Source of the DNA: Chrysomallon squamiferum
Lineage: Eukaryota; Mollusca; Gastropoda; Neomphalida; Peltospiridae
NCBI GenBank assembly: GCA_012295275.1
Contig: CM022671.1
Span: 32,349,927-32,362,426 of the forward strand
Length of the DNA: 12,500 nucleotides
Direction: 5' to 3'
A program made the translations under genes and the position numbers. The notes beneath the pieces are model-generated. The model was not told the DNA's origin. It made no database searches and saw only the letters and a program-made list of their open reading frames with translations. Position 1 is the stretch's first letter. The number at the start of each line of letters is the position of its first letter. This document shows, one piece after another, positions 1-8,978 of the stretch.

Positions 1-2
1 CC

Positions 3-1193
3 GCCGCGACTGGGATATCGAAGTTGGAAACTTCTATTATGGCGCTCTTTTTAGCGCTGGTTTTTCTGGCCAGCGTTTTTGGAAATATCCTGGTGCTTTT
101 TGTGTTTTTCAAGCGGAGCAGTTTGCTGACGATATCCAACCGATTCATCATCAATTTGACTGTGTGCAACTGTCTCAACACCGTGTTCGTTATGCCGTTT
201 GTGTTCATTTCTGTCTCTACCAAAAAGTGGCTATTCGGAGACATCTGGTGTCAAGCAACTGGATTCTTCATGAACGTGGTTTTCGGCGCCAGCACTTTGA
301 CTCTGGTCGTGATATCGTTTGACAGATATTGCGCGGTTGTTACACCCCTTCATTACAGACTGTGGGTGACCACAAAACGATTGTCTTTAGCCATCATGGC
401 CGTGTGGACCATTGCCGTTGCGTCGTCAGTGCCGCCGTTGCTTGGATGGAACCACATCGAATTCCAGAAGAACAAGATGGTGTGCACGGTGAAGTGGGCG
501 AACAGAGCTCTGGGGGACAGGTCGTACACGCTGTTCCTTGTCAGTATTTGCTTCGTTCTGCCTCTCATCGCCATGTTGTGGACGTACTCAGTGATATTCC
601 GAGCTGCCCGGTCAAACAGCGAGAGAACGAGAAAGAGCAGCATCGTTCCGTCTGTCCTTTCAGACGACTTGATTAAGTCTCCGCTGAGAATAGAGCGTCG
701 ACGAAGCAGCAGCAGCACTGCCCCGATTCTCATCCGTCGCCTGAGCGCGTCCAGTCGTTCCAACTCTCTGCTAATGAAGATGGAGGAGTGGAAAGCGGCT
801 CTAACGAGTTTTCTCGTTCTCTTTTCGTTCATCGTGTGCTGGCTGCCCTATTTCGTCGTCATCGTTCTCGAATCTACGCTACCAAAATCAGAACCGTTGC
901 CGTCGGCTCTCGGCACCATGTCCATTGTCCTTGCGATGCTGAGTTGTGCGTGCAACCCGTTTGTGTACGTGTTCAGAAGTAAAATATTTCAGACAGAACT
1001 CCGAGACATGATGTTTAACAAGAAAACCAAAGTGAAACGCATCATTATTAACAGACCCGTCTGCAGCAGACGATGTTCTCTCCCAGTGTCGACAGAAAGA
1101 CATTTCAGTGACAGAAGACCTTCTCTTCCAGAGCCTCTTCATACGTCACCAACTGTGACGTCACTTGTGACGACATCTCTTCAGAATATATAA
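3..1193 (+). CDS. GPR161: Class A G-protein-coupled receptor, GPR161-like (5' partial)
   Basis: Seven-helix plasma-membrane (or ciliary) receptor signalling through G proteins. Residues are numbered from the TTG codon at 24. TM1 is about 4-29 with GN at 20-21. TM2 is about 39-63, with Asn49 where most class A receptors have Asp2.50. TM3 carries Cys76 and DRY at 100-102. TM4 has Trp128 and PPLLGW at 137-142. Cys154 is in extracellular loop 2. TM5 has Pro180 and Tyr188, TM6 has CWLP at 272-275, and TM7 has NPFVY at 311-315, followed by an amphipathic helix 8. There is no Asp3.32 (Met83) and no retinal-binding Lys7.43 (Met305), which argues against amine receptors and opsins. LLTISNRF, the Asn2.50, PPLLGW..(I)EF and PYFVVI resemble vertebrate GPR161. 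The frame is open to the left edge. The first ATG (39) would start inside TM1, so the true start is probably upstream. No intron is visible. The tail after TM7 is about 75 residues, far shorter than in vertebrate GPR161. Receptor class is certain; the GPR161 assignment is by eye. Confidence 0.85.
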   Translation, partial: AATGISKLETSIMALFLALVFLASVFGNILVLFVFFKRSSLLTISNRFIINLTVCNCLNTVFVMPFVFISVSTKKWLFGDIWCQATGFFMNVVFGASTLTLVVISFDRYCAVVTPLHYRLWVTTKRLSLAIMAVWTIAVASSVPPLLGWNHIEFQKNKMVCTVKWANRALGDRSYTLFLVSICFVLPLIAMLWTYSVIFRAARSNSERTRKSSIVPSVLSDDLIKSPLRIERRRSSSSTAPILIRRLSASSRSNSLLMKMEEWKAALTSFLVLFSFIVCWLPYFVVIVLESTLPKSEPLPSALGTMSIVLAMLSCACNPFVYVFRSKIFQTELRDMMFNKKTKVKRIIINRPVCSRRCSLPVSTERHFSDRRPSLPEPLHTSPTVTSLVTTSLQNI

Positions 1194-1750
1194 TACTTAT
1201 TATTTCACACTGTTTATTAACGTTTATATTTTACTATATTATACAGTTATTGTCATTGACGTTTTAAATGATATTGTTTTATATTTTTTATTAATATTAG
1301 ATGTTATTTACGCTATACATGTATCTAATTTATTGTTTCATATTCTGAATTTTAAGTATTATTATTATTGCATATATATATGAAAACAATCATGATTTAT
1401 TTGTAATCTTTGATCGCATATTGACAACCTTTTATGAGATAACAAATGTATTATTCACCTGTATTATTTAATATCTATTTGAAACATGGAATTATATCAA
1501 AATATTTTTTGTTTTGCATAATTTAATTTGTGTAAATCCATTTAGAAATGGTACTGTTGTGTAGTTCTTAATATGAAAACATTTTGCTATCATATACTCA
1601 CTCCTACAGCTAACTGGAGAGATCTGATTACTTTAAGATCATTTTTTCATTCAGTATGCGCCATACAAGAATTGGCTTTAAATCTGAATGCTTATCATTT
1701 TTGACACTGAGAAAAATAAAGAAATAAATTGAACAATATTTGATGAAACG
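1194..1750 (+). other. Probable 3' UTR of the GPCR gene
   Basis: AT-rich sequence directly after the receptor stop codon, with no further reading frame. It runs into two closely spaced AATAAA hexamers. The right limit is estimated from those signals; no transcript evidence is available. Confidence 0.45.
1715..1728 (+). promoter_or_regulatory. Candidate polyadenylation signals (two AATAAA)
   Basis: AATAAA occurs at 1715-1720 and again at 1723-1728, about 520 bases after the receptor stop. It is followed within 30-60 bases by GT-rich sequence (tgtcttgttgag, tttggtttcactgttg), as expected around a cleavage site. In such AT-rich DNA the hexamer also occurs by chance. Confidence 0.45.
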
Positions 1751-2600
1751 TCTCAAAAACTGTAGTGTCTTGTTGAGTAAAATTTGGTTTCACTGTTGCA
1801 ACCAGTGACAAAATTTAATTAGGTATTTAGATTCTCATTCAGAAACACCACTGAAAAAGGTATAGACGCAGATAAGGTATATCAGAAACTGTATATGAAT
1901 GTGTTTGTAGTATGTGTACATGTGTACAATGTAGATACACACACATTGCTTTGCATTACTTTGTATTACTGGAATTTCATATTTTGCATATATTAATAAT
2001 ATTACCGAAAATTAAAATAACACCATGCATGAATTAAATTGAGTCGTGCCTATATATTGATATATATATACGCATGCACGTAAAAACAAAGGTTTTCATA
2101 GAAATGATTTTGATTCAGTTAAATTAGGGGGGAAATATGCATAAAATTATAAGAAGATTATAATTCTTGCTTTCGAAATATTCATACAAAAAGTTTCTAT
2201 AAAATATTCTATCTTGTTATTGTTTTATACATAATGCAACAAAACATTAACACATGCAGTACAGTATAGTAATTTCCATTTCGTAGCATTTTCACCCGAA
2301 GGCTATGTAAGAATTATTGCATTTTTTTCACATCCAGCAGCCGAAATATTAATCAAAAGGTGTTATCAAAATTATTAACTTTCAACAATCAAAAGAACAG
2401 ACTGATAAACTAATTATATATCAAACAAATGATAATATTAATATTATCAGCAACTCCAATTTTTTGAAAGAAGCAATAATATTAATACGACCAGCGCTAT
2501 GTATGAAATGGGAAATCATATCTGTGTATCAAATGTGGTTACTGCGTTCTGGAGACTTTATATTTGTATTCGTTTAGACAAGGGTCCTTGGGGGTGTGTT
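1751..2600. other. AT-rich intergenic DNA, no gene seen
   Basis: No reading frame of note on either strand. It contains short AT tracts, a TG/CA-rich stretch around 1905-1945 and a 20-base perfect palindrome at 2430-2449. Confidence 0.6.
2430..2449. repeat. Perfect 20-base AT-rich palindrome
   Basis: The sequence reads tgataatatt followed by its exact reverse complement aatattatca with no spacer. The symmetry stops at the next base on either side. No role can be assigned. Confidence 0.7.
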
Positions 2601-2611
2601 CTGATATAATC

Positions 2612-2790
2612 ATGTTTGATATTGGACTCGGCTGTGTGTGAGAGAAGAAAACGAAATCAGTCTTGTCATGCACAAGATCAGTGTCTTGAATTCCCTCGTG
2701 ATTTCCCGGCTTCACAGCACGACCAAGGTCACGACGTCTCCAGCGTACAGCGACGTGTTTTGTCCTTCGTTTTTCTGCGAATTCTCACAC
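2612..2790. other. GC-richer island of unknown nature between the two genes
   Basis: This stretch is clearly less AT-rich than its flanks and free of simple repeats. A 70-codon frame without an ATG start crosses it on the + strand, and an ATG-less open frame also crosses it on the - strand. Neither translation matches a family I recognise. It could be an unrecognised exon, a regulatory element or a fragment of a dispersed repeat. Confidence 0.35.
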
Positions 2791-2830
2791 ACAGGCGCTT
2801 TATTAATAACGAAGTGAATTATTGTTAATT

Positions 2831-3640
2831 CTGTGTTACTTCGGAATATTTTTTTTTATTTTTTTAAAAAGTGAAGGAAAAGAAAAATAATAAATTAATA
2901 ATAATGATAATGATGATGGTGATAAATTAAAGTAATAAGCGAGAAGTATTCCCTTGACTGCAGCAGCAGCAGCAGTTGTCATATGTAGATCGATTTTTGT
3001 TTCATAAATTGGACAAGTTTTTGGTTTTTCTTGTGTATCTAATTGCAAGATGATTTCTATTATTTTCTCTGGGTCTGATTAGTTCAAGGAGATATTGTAT
3101 TACGTAGATTTGTTTCCTGAATTTCATCATGAATGAACTGAATTGGGTATTTGTTTAAAGACATCTCAGTTCATTTCAGTATTGAAGACAATTTTTTTTT
3201 TTTTTTGCACGGCAGCCATTTTCTGTTCACTCGCTTTCCATATAACAAAATAAAGATGTTTATTTTCATTTAGTGAATATTCTACAGTGTTGTTAAACTT
3301 GTTAAAACTGTCTGTAGAATGAGATTCTATACAATTTCTCATGTTCATGTACATTCGTCACTGAAGTCGGAGATTATTACAAGTTTTAACTAATTTCCAC
3401 ACATTTCCATTTAATACCGGCAATGTCTGTTTAAAGGTTGCACTGATTTCTTGATTTTTTTTTTTTTTTATTTCCACTTAAAATATTTATTTATGTTTTT
3501 ATAATTTAATTATATAGAAATGAAAACTGACAGAGTAGAAAATATTTGATTATTTTTATTTTATTTAAAAAAATTTGTTTAGTACTCGTCTGTGTTTTGT
3601 TAAATAGCTTTGGAAATATTTAAGATTATATTTGTAATAA
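2831..3640. other. AT-rich intergenic DNA with short simple repeats
   Basis: Contains a TAATAATAATGATAATGATGATG stretch near 2890-2925, five tandem CAG units near 2960-2975, and T-runs near 3191-3206 and 3455-3469. The small frames here arise from these tracts. No gene seen. Confidence 0.55.
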
Positions 3641-3751
3641 TACATACATACATGCACATGCTTACATACACATATATGCATACACATACGTAAACATATA
3701 CATATATATATATATATACAAACATACATACAAACACATACACATACATAC
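3641..3751. repeat. Degenerate TACA/CATA microsatellite with an AT core
   Basis: Tandem TACA units interrupted by GCA, CACA and a short (TA)n core around 3700-3718. The minus-strand frames across it (runs of Tyr, Val, Cys and Met) are repeat translations, not genes. Confidence 0.85.
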
Positions 3752-3754
3752 GAG

Positions 3755-5080
3755 GATATATTGTTACACATTGTATTATGTACACGTAGTTTACGTCACC
3801 TTCATAATAAATATGATTTTTGTGTATTTTTTTAATTTTATACTTTTGTATATTTAATTTTTGTATAATAGTTTCTTGATATTTATAGATATGGTAGTAG
3901 TAGAAATTATGCTTTTTAAAAAAAAAAAACCCAGTTTCATCTGGTATGAAATAATACGTGTGAATGAGTGCGTGTCTGCGTATAAGTGTAATTTAAAATA
4001 TATTTCTACACACACGTATAATATATGTGTGTTTATTCACATTAACGAACGTATCTTTCTGTCTGCGTGTCTGGAAGTGTGTGTGTAAGTTAGCATATAT
4101 ATATATGTGAGTGGGTTTTTTTTGGGGGTGTCCCACAGTGCACATGTTAGTAAGAACATGCATGTTTTTGTACATGTGTTTTGTATGTTTGACATATAAC
4201 ACATCATTTTGTAAGATTGTCATTTTCTAAATTATTATGATTTTTTTTTTTTTTTGGCGTATCCCGTATTCAACATTGTGAACTATCTATATTATTACAT
4301 TCTATTACGTCATCAGCATTAATGTCGTGACGTTATTTGTACCGTATACAATCATAGTTATAAGTGCATATTGAAAATCTGTACTGTCATCTACATTTTG
4401 ATATTATATATTGTTTTTACATTAACCATTGTCTTTGTTTTATTTCTTTGCGTCTTTTTAATTACTTTTGGCCGATTAAGGTTTAAGAAAGGGATTCAAA
4501 TTACTGAGACAGAGTGAAAACGTAATATATTATAAATTATGTTTATGTATCTATGTTTATGTGTTTGTGTGTGTACGAGCGTTTATACATGCGTGTCTGT
4601 GTTAATTTGCAAAAATTAAATTTTGACGATACTTCAAAACATTTTACTATGAAAAGTGAATTACCAAGTATATTCTTGTTATTTTCATGGGTTATTTCAG
4701 ACAGAAAACCTACAGTCGTCATTTCAAACGCTACTTTTCTCATTAGCAACAAGTGATATTTTTGCCTGGACCTTCCCACAGACAGGAGATACATGCCCCT
4801 GGTATTTATTATCATTTCTTTTTTTCTTTGGAATTATTTATAGCAAAACAGACAAACATAGGATGACGGATTCTGCAACTAATTGCACCACTGAACTGTA
4901 CGTGTGCGTTCGTGCATGTGAAACAGAAAGCTACAAAGACAGCCGATATTTTACAAGACATTCATGTCCGCCTTGATATGACGCCTGTTGTTCGATGCTG
5001 TCACAAATGTTTGACAGCAAAGCCAAAATTCCTCAATTATAAAGAAATAATTTTATCTCTGCAACAACAATAGTTAATAG
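3755..5080. other. AT-rich intergenic DNA, no supported gene
   Basis: Holds A- and T-runs (about 3918-3930, 4241-4255), short TATATG/TGTG tracts and several weak frames. A frame around 4656-4976 has no ATG start and no recognisable domain. None shows codon use or motifs that support a protein. Confidence 0.5.
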
Positions 5081-5300
5081 CATTACATTTTGACAAGAAA
5101 CAGACTTGGAAATAATCCTTTTCTGACTGGTAGAAAAAAAAAAAACCACGAAGATCTTGAAAAACAAAATATAATAAAATAAGGAGAAATTAAGATCAGC
5201 TGCCTGCATGGCTGCAGAGAAAATGTCAAAAGAATACGAAAAAAAAACAAATAAATAAAATTAATAAAAAACAATGCATGCCAGAAAGAATCGTGTAAAA

Positions 5301-5347
5301 CGTCAAAATTTATGAAATGACAGAGCCTGAGTGAAGATGACGATGAC

Positions 5348-5383
<36 letters not shown>

Positions 5384-5681
5384 ATGATGGTAATGATGAG
5401 GATGATAAAACTAAGAAAGATTAACATAATGCGGCTGCAAGCGTCTCACGTTAACAGACTTGCAAAACACAAAAGATCATTACGATGATGAAAAATGTAC
5501 AAAGCTACATAACGGCAGATATTATGTCAAAACTTAGGTTTTCTCCCAAAGGAATTTTTGTATGTTACAGAGAACGTACAAAACTTCACAGAGGCAAATA
5601 CGGCGTCAGAATAATTAAAACTAGCAAAAATGATGGCGAAGACCATTAAGAAGTGTCAAAATTTACAGAAACTGAATGGAA
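5301..5681. repeat. Scattered degenerate copies of a GTCAAAATTTACAGA-like motif
   Basis: Related stretches are visible at about 5301-5331, 5525-5535, 5575-5603 and 5654-5679. They share a core like (g)tcaaaa(t/c)tt followed by acagag or acagaaactga. Spacing is irregular. They may be remnants of an old tandem or dispersed repeat, or coincidence in A-rich DNA. Confidence 0.25.
5336..5406. repeat. GAT trinucleotide microsatellite
   Basis: About twelve uninterrupted GAT units at 5348-5383, flanked by imperfect GAT/GAC units. The serine-rich minus-strand frame over this region is a translation of the repeat. Confidence 0.9.
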
Positions 5682-6425
5682 TAATGAGGAGAAGGTTAGA
5701 GAGAGACAACGTGTCCTGAATACTAAAATCAATATTTAAACACTACAAAGTCAATTCCTCTGAGGATTTTTCAAGTAAAAAGAGAATAAATTTTAAAGCA
5801 AGAACAAAGATGTAATTACTTTGGTCACAAATGTGACAGGACATAACTAATTCTTCAACAATTGTTGTTCTATGAAAAAGAAGAAGAAGAAAAAAAAATT
5901 TAAAAGCAATTCCCGCAGTTCAGCACTACATTTAAAAAAATATAAAAAAATTCATGTTGCTTAAATCTGATTATTTCATAGAGGTTCAAGTCCTTTAAAT
6001 TGCATAACCAGTAAAAAAAAAAATTCTTTTCAAGTTACCAATTCGAGAAAAAAAGTCAAAGAAATAATTTTTAAAATTTTCGCGATCATTGCTGCAAGCT
6101 TTTCGAACATAATTGTTCTCGAAATGTTTTGTTTTTTTCACCATACCAGATCGTTTTTTTTTACACCCACATTCAGATTTTTATAAATTTTAGAATAACA
6201 CGAACTCTGGAATTTTCAGTGATAGTTACGACAGTAATTTTTCATCATAATTATTAAGAAGACCTTGCCACACATATATACACATAAACGTACAGACACA
6301 CATACAAATCAGTCACGCGTTTTCTTATTGCGACATTTATTCTGTACTAATTTTATTTTATTACAAAAAATAAAAAAAATAAAAACCAAAAAAAAAAACC
6401 TTTTGATTAGGAAAAATTGCGAAAC
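5410..6425. other. A-rich intergenic DNA, no gene seen
   Basis: Long stretch rich in A-runs (5888-5898, 6014-6023, 6370-6400) and lysine-like codons, without a convincing frame. Its right end lies downstream of the sphingomyelinase terminal exon. Confidence 0.5.
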
Positions 6426-6466
6426 AACAACAACAAAAAAAAAATAAATAAATAAATAAATAAAAA
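6426..6466. repeat. CAA / poly-A / AATA simple repeats
   Basis: Consecutive short arrays: four CAA units, an A-run of about ten, then AATA units to about 6465. Confidence 0.8.
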
Positions 6467-6481
6467 ACAAAAAACAATCAA

Positions 6482-6487
6482 TTTATT
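6482..6487 (-). promoter_or_regulatory. Candidate polyadenylation signal of the sphingomyelinase gene
   Basis: TTTATT on the + strand reads AATAAA on the minus strand, about 90 bases after the TAG stop. Further copies at about 6336-6341 and 6353 could serve instead. Assigned by position only. Confidence 0.35.
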
Positions 6488-6576
6488 CTTCAACTTTAAA
6501 AAACAGTTCAGATGGGAGAACAGTTTACTTCAAGCTCAGAAAATGAACTAAAGTGTTTACTTATGTATTCACTGAA

Positions 6577-6691
6577 CTACAAGTCCTTGCAAAGGTTTGG
6601 ATCGTGCGACCTGGCAGTTTTCAACTCACACAGAGAGTTTCTTTTACACGAACCACTGCATGGGCCAGTCGGAGCAGACTTCATGAAATAT
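6577..6691 (-). CDS. SMPD1: Acid sphingomyelinase, terminal coding exon
   Basis: Last coding exon of a lysosomal/secreted acid sphingomyelinase, the enzyme that cleaves sphingomyelin to ceramide and phosphocholine. The acceptor is ttattttcag at 6692-6701. The first base completes a Lys codon begun in the previous exon (phase 2), and the exon ends at a TAG stop (6579-6577). It encodes YFMKSAPTGPCSGSC and onward, with four cysteines spaced 3, 5 and 12 residues apart. As I recall it, human SMPD1 has the same spacing in its C-terminal domain (PCGTPC...LC...LC). The protein stops at CKDL, directly where human SMPD1 has CRHL, so the roughly 19-residue human extension ending in Cys629 is absent. The preceding intron boundary lies about 29 bases from a long tetranucleotide array. 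Confidence 0.9.
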
Positions 6692-6719
6692 CTGAAAATA
6701 AATAAATAAATAACTAGCC

Positions 6720-6813
6720 ATATAGACAGATAGACAGATAGACAGATAGACAGGCAGACAGATAGATAGACAGACAGGCAGACAGACAGACAGACAGACA
6801 GACACATACAGAC

Positions 6814-6850
<37 letters not shown>

Positions 6851-7020
6851 TATAGATAGATAGATAGATTGATAGATAGACAGACAAACAGATATACACA
6901 TACAGACAGACAGACAGACAGACAGATAGACACATACAGACAGACAGACAGGTAGATTGATAGATAGACAGGCAGACAGACAGACAGATAGAGACATACA
7001 GACAGACAGACAGATAGATT

Positions 7021-7058
<38 letters not shown>

Positions 7059-7080
7059 TAGAAAGATAGAAAGACACACA
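6720..7080. repeat. GACA/GATA tetranucleotide array, about 360 bp
   Basis: Tandem GACA and GATA units with CAGG, CACATA and GATT variants. Higher-order blocks recur, for example (GACA)n then CACATACAGACAG at about 6803, 6898, 6932 and 6994. Short AAATAAATAAATA tracts flank both ends (6696-6713 and 7082-7096). Because 4 and 3 are coprime, all three minus-strand frames stay open and give periodic CLSV/YLSI peptides, which are not proteins. Confidence 0.95.
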
Positions 7081-7235
7081 CATAAATAAATAAATATGAC
7101 AACTGTTGTTTAAATTATGTTTTAGTAATTTACAATACATTTTAAGAATCAAAACGTTTTGTAACTGTTAAATAAAACAAAATAACAAGATAAGACACTA
7201 TTATATATCAGTGACTGTTTATTTGCCAGTATTGT

Positions 7236-7364
7236 TACTACTACTGCTTAATGCTTCTGCAACTGCTACTACTACCACTACTATTCTTGTTATTGCTACT
7301 ATTGCTACTACCATCACCATCATCACTACTGTTACTAAATGTATAATTATTTATTATCATCGTA

Positions 7365-7435
<71 letters not shown>

Positions 7436-7495
7436 CACCAACATCATCGTCATCATCATCACCACCAACATGGCTATCATCATTAACATCTCAAT
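7236..7495. repeat. Compound trinucleotide tract (ACT, ATT, CAT)
   Basis: Starts with interrupted ACT/GCT units, passes through ATC/ATT units into about eighteen uninterrupted ATT units (7380-7435), and ends in ATC/ACC units. Frames reading poly-Tyr, poly-Ile or poly-Thr across it are repeat translations. Confidence 0.9.
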
Positions 7496-7890
7496 CATAA
7501 CTGTAATTGTTTCAACAAGTGACCAATAGAGAAATCAATGCTTAAACCATTGCGTGTGAAGAGTTTTTGCTGTGTTTTATTTCTCGTAATTATCATAATG
7601 AAGAGTGTCGTTATTAAAAAAAAAAAAAAAAAATTATTTTGTCTGTGGACGTTCATTATCTTGTCTTAATGTCTACGTGTTTATATTCCTCACTGATGTT
7701 TTCCGTGTGTCTGCGTACCACGGAAAATAATTAGTCACGCGAAGAATATTCATCGATTGACAAACCAGGAACAACTGATAAACATTCGTACATCATTTCT
7801 GAATCAAAGAACTTCACAGTAGAATACACAAACATACTTTACTTATGTACTTATTTACTTACTTTACCGATGCATACGTACACAGATCAT

Positions 7891-7892
<2 letters not shown>

Positions 7893-7974
<82 letters not shown>
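7893..7974. repeat. (AT)n-(AC)n-(AT)n dinucleotide array
   Basis: About 25 AT units, then seven or so AC units (7942-7955), then about ten AT units ending near 7974. Located in the last SMPD1 intron. Confidence 0.95.
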
Positions 7975-8006
7975 GAACGCGAAAATGGATTTGTAAGAAA
8001 CTAAAT

Positions 8007-8273
8007 GTACAAGTACTAAAATTAGTAGATGTCGAAGTAGCTGTGGTAGTAGTTGTAGTAGTGAAGGTAGTACAAGTACTAAAATTAATTATAGTTGCAG
8101 TAATGATAGCAGTAGTAGCAATTTTAGTAGCAGAAGTAATAGAAGCAGTAATAATAATAATGATGTTTTATTAATTAATAATATGAAGAAGAAGAAAAAA
8201 GAATACTGTAGTATTAGGAGCAGTAGTAGTAGTAGTAGTGGTAGTAATAGTAGTAGTAGTTGTTGTTGTTGTA
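8007..8273. repeat. Degenerate TAG/AGT trinucleotide tract with an 18-base direct repeat
   Basis: Interrupted AGT/TAG units for about 250 bases, ending in a TGT(TGT)n run. Within it, gtacaagtactaaaatta occurs identically at 8007-8024 and 8070-8087, exactly 63 bases apart, which points to an internal duplication. Confidence 0.85.
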
Positions 8274-8829
8274 TTAATGTCGTTATGATGGTAGTAACAG
8301 CATGGACAGAGGGAGACAGAGTCGTAAACAGAAATTAGAAAGGAATTATAAAAACAAGTGATATAATAAAAGCAAAATCACAGCAAGAGAAAAGATACGT
8401 AGCGTTGCCATTTTGATCCTTATTCCAGTAATTTATTACATTCAAAAATCATTAAATAACCGATTTCTTTGAACCCTTTCTTTGAGGTTTGTTTTTGTAG
8501 TCTTAATGGCAGAACCAACTTTAGTGGATAAAGAAGAAAAACATTCCAGAATTTCCTAAATATTGATTTTGTTAATATTAAAACCGAGACGACAAGAGAT
8601 ATTACAATATTTATTTCTTCCATGCCAGTAATAAAAGCAAAATACTGCATTAATTTTTAATCTGCGTTCAAAATATATCATTCAGATAAATGCTTTTAAA
8701 CATATGGGTTCGTTATTAAGAATGGCTCGTAAATGTAGCAGAAGTCGGTGAATGAGTTTGTTGACATTAACATGAAGAAAGTACGAGAGTTACATTGGAA
8801 TTAGTTAGAAAAGTGTTTGTATAAAAATG

Positions 8830-8978
8830 ACACAAACATACATACATAAACATACATGATTACATATGCATACACATACAAACATAAATACATACATACA
8901 AATATTTACATGCATATACAGACACAACCACATTCATACGTACGTACACAGACACAGACAGACATACACATAAACATA
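8830..8978. repeat. Degenerate TACA/CATA microsatellite
   Basis: Imperfect CATA units with AAAC, GCATA and GACA variants, the same family of tract as at 3641-3751. The 67-codon + frame over it is a repeat translation. Confidence 0.85.

Noticed and set aside
353-832. 159-residue minus-strand frame opposite the receptor
   Set aside because: It is an antisense shadow of the receptor coding sequence. It shows no domain, and the + frame has every expected class A motif.
4656-4976. 106-residue + frame in the intergenic spacer
   Set aside because: No ATG start, no recognisable motif, and a composition like the surrounding AT-rich DNA. An internal ttatttcag could mimic an acceptor, but no partner exon was found.
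5083-5427. Minus-strand frame with a long poly-serine run
   Set aside because: The serine run is the GAT microsatellite; the rest is low-complexity Phe/Leu/Ile from A-rich DNA.
6577-6591. C-terminal CKDL considered as an ER-retrieval (KDEL-type) signal
   Set aside because: The glutamate position of KDEL is missing. Homology shows that the residues correspond to the conserved CRHL of human SMPD1, which is not a retrieval signal.
6577-7152. Overlapping minus-strand frames of 121-191 residues rich in Cys-Leu-Ser-Val repeats
   Set aside because: They are translations of the GACA/GATA array in all three frames. Only the 6577-6691 part is real, as the spliced terminal exon of SMPD1.
7211-7498. 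Poly-Tyr/His frame on + and poly-Ile/Met frame on -
   Set aside because: Both are translations of the ATT/CAT trinucleotide tract, with no non-repetitive protein sequence of note.
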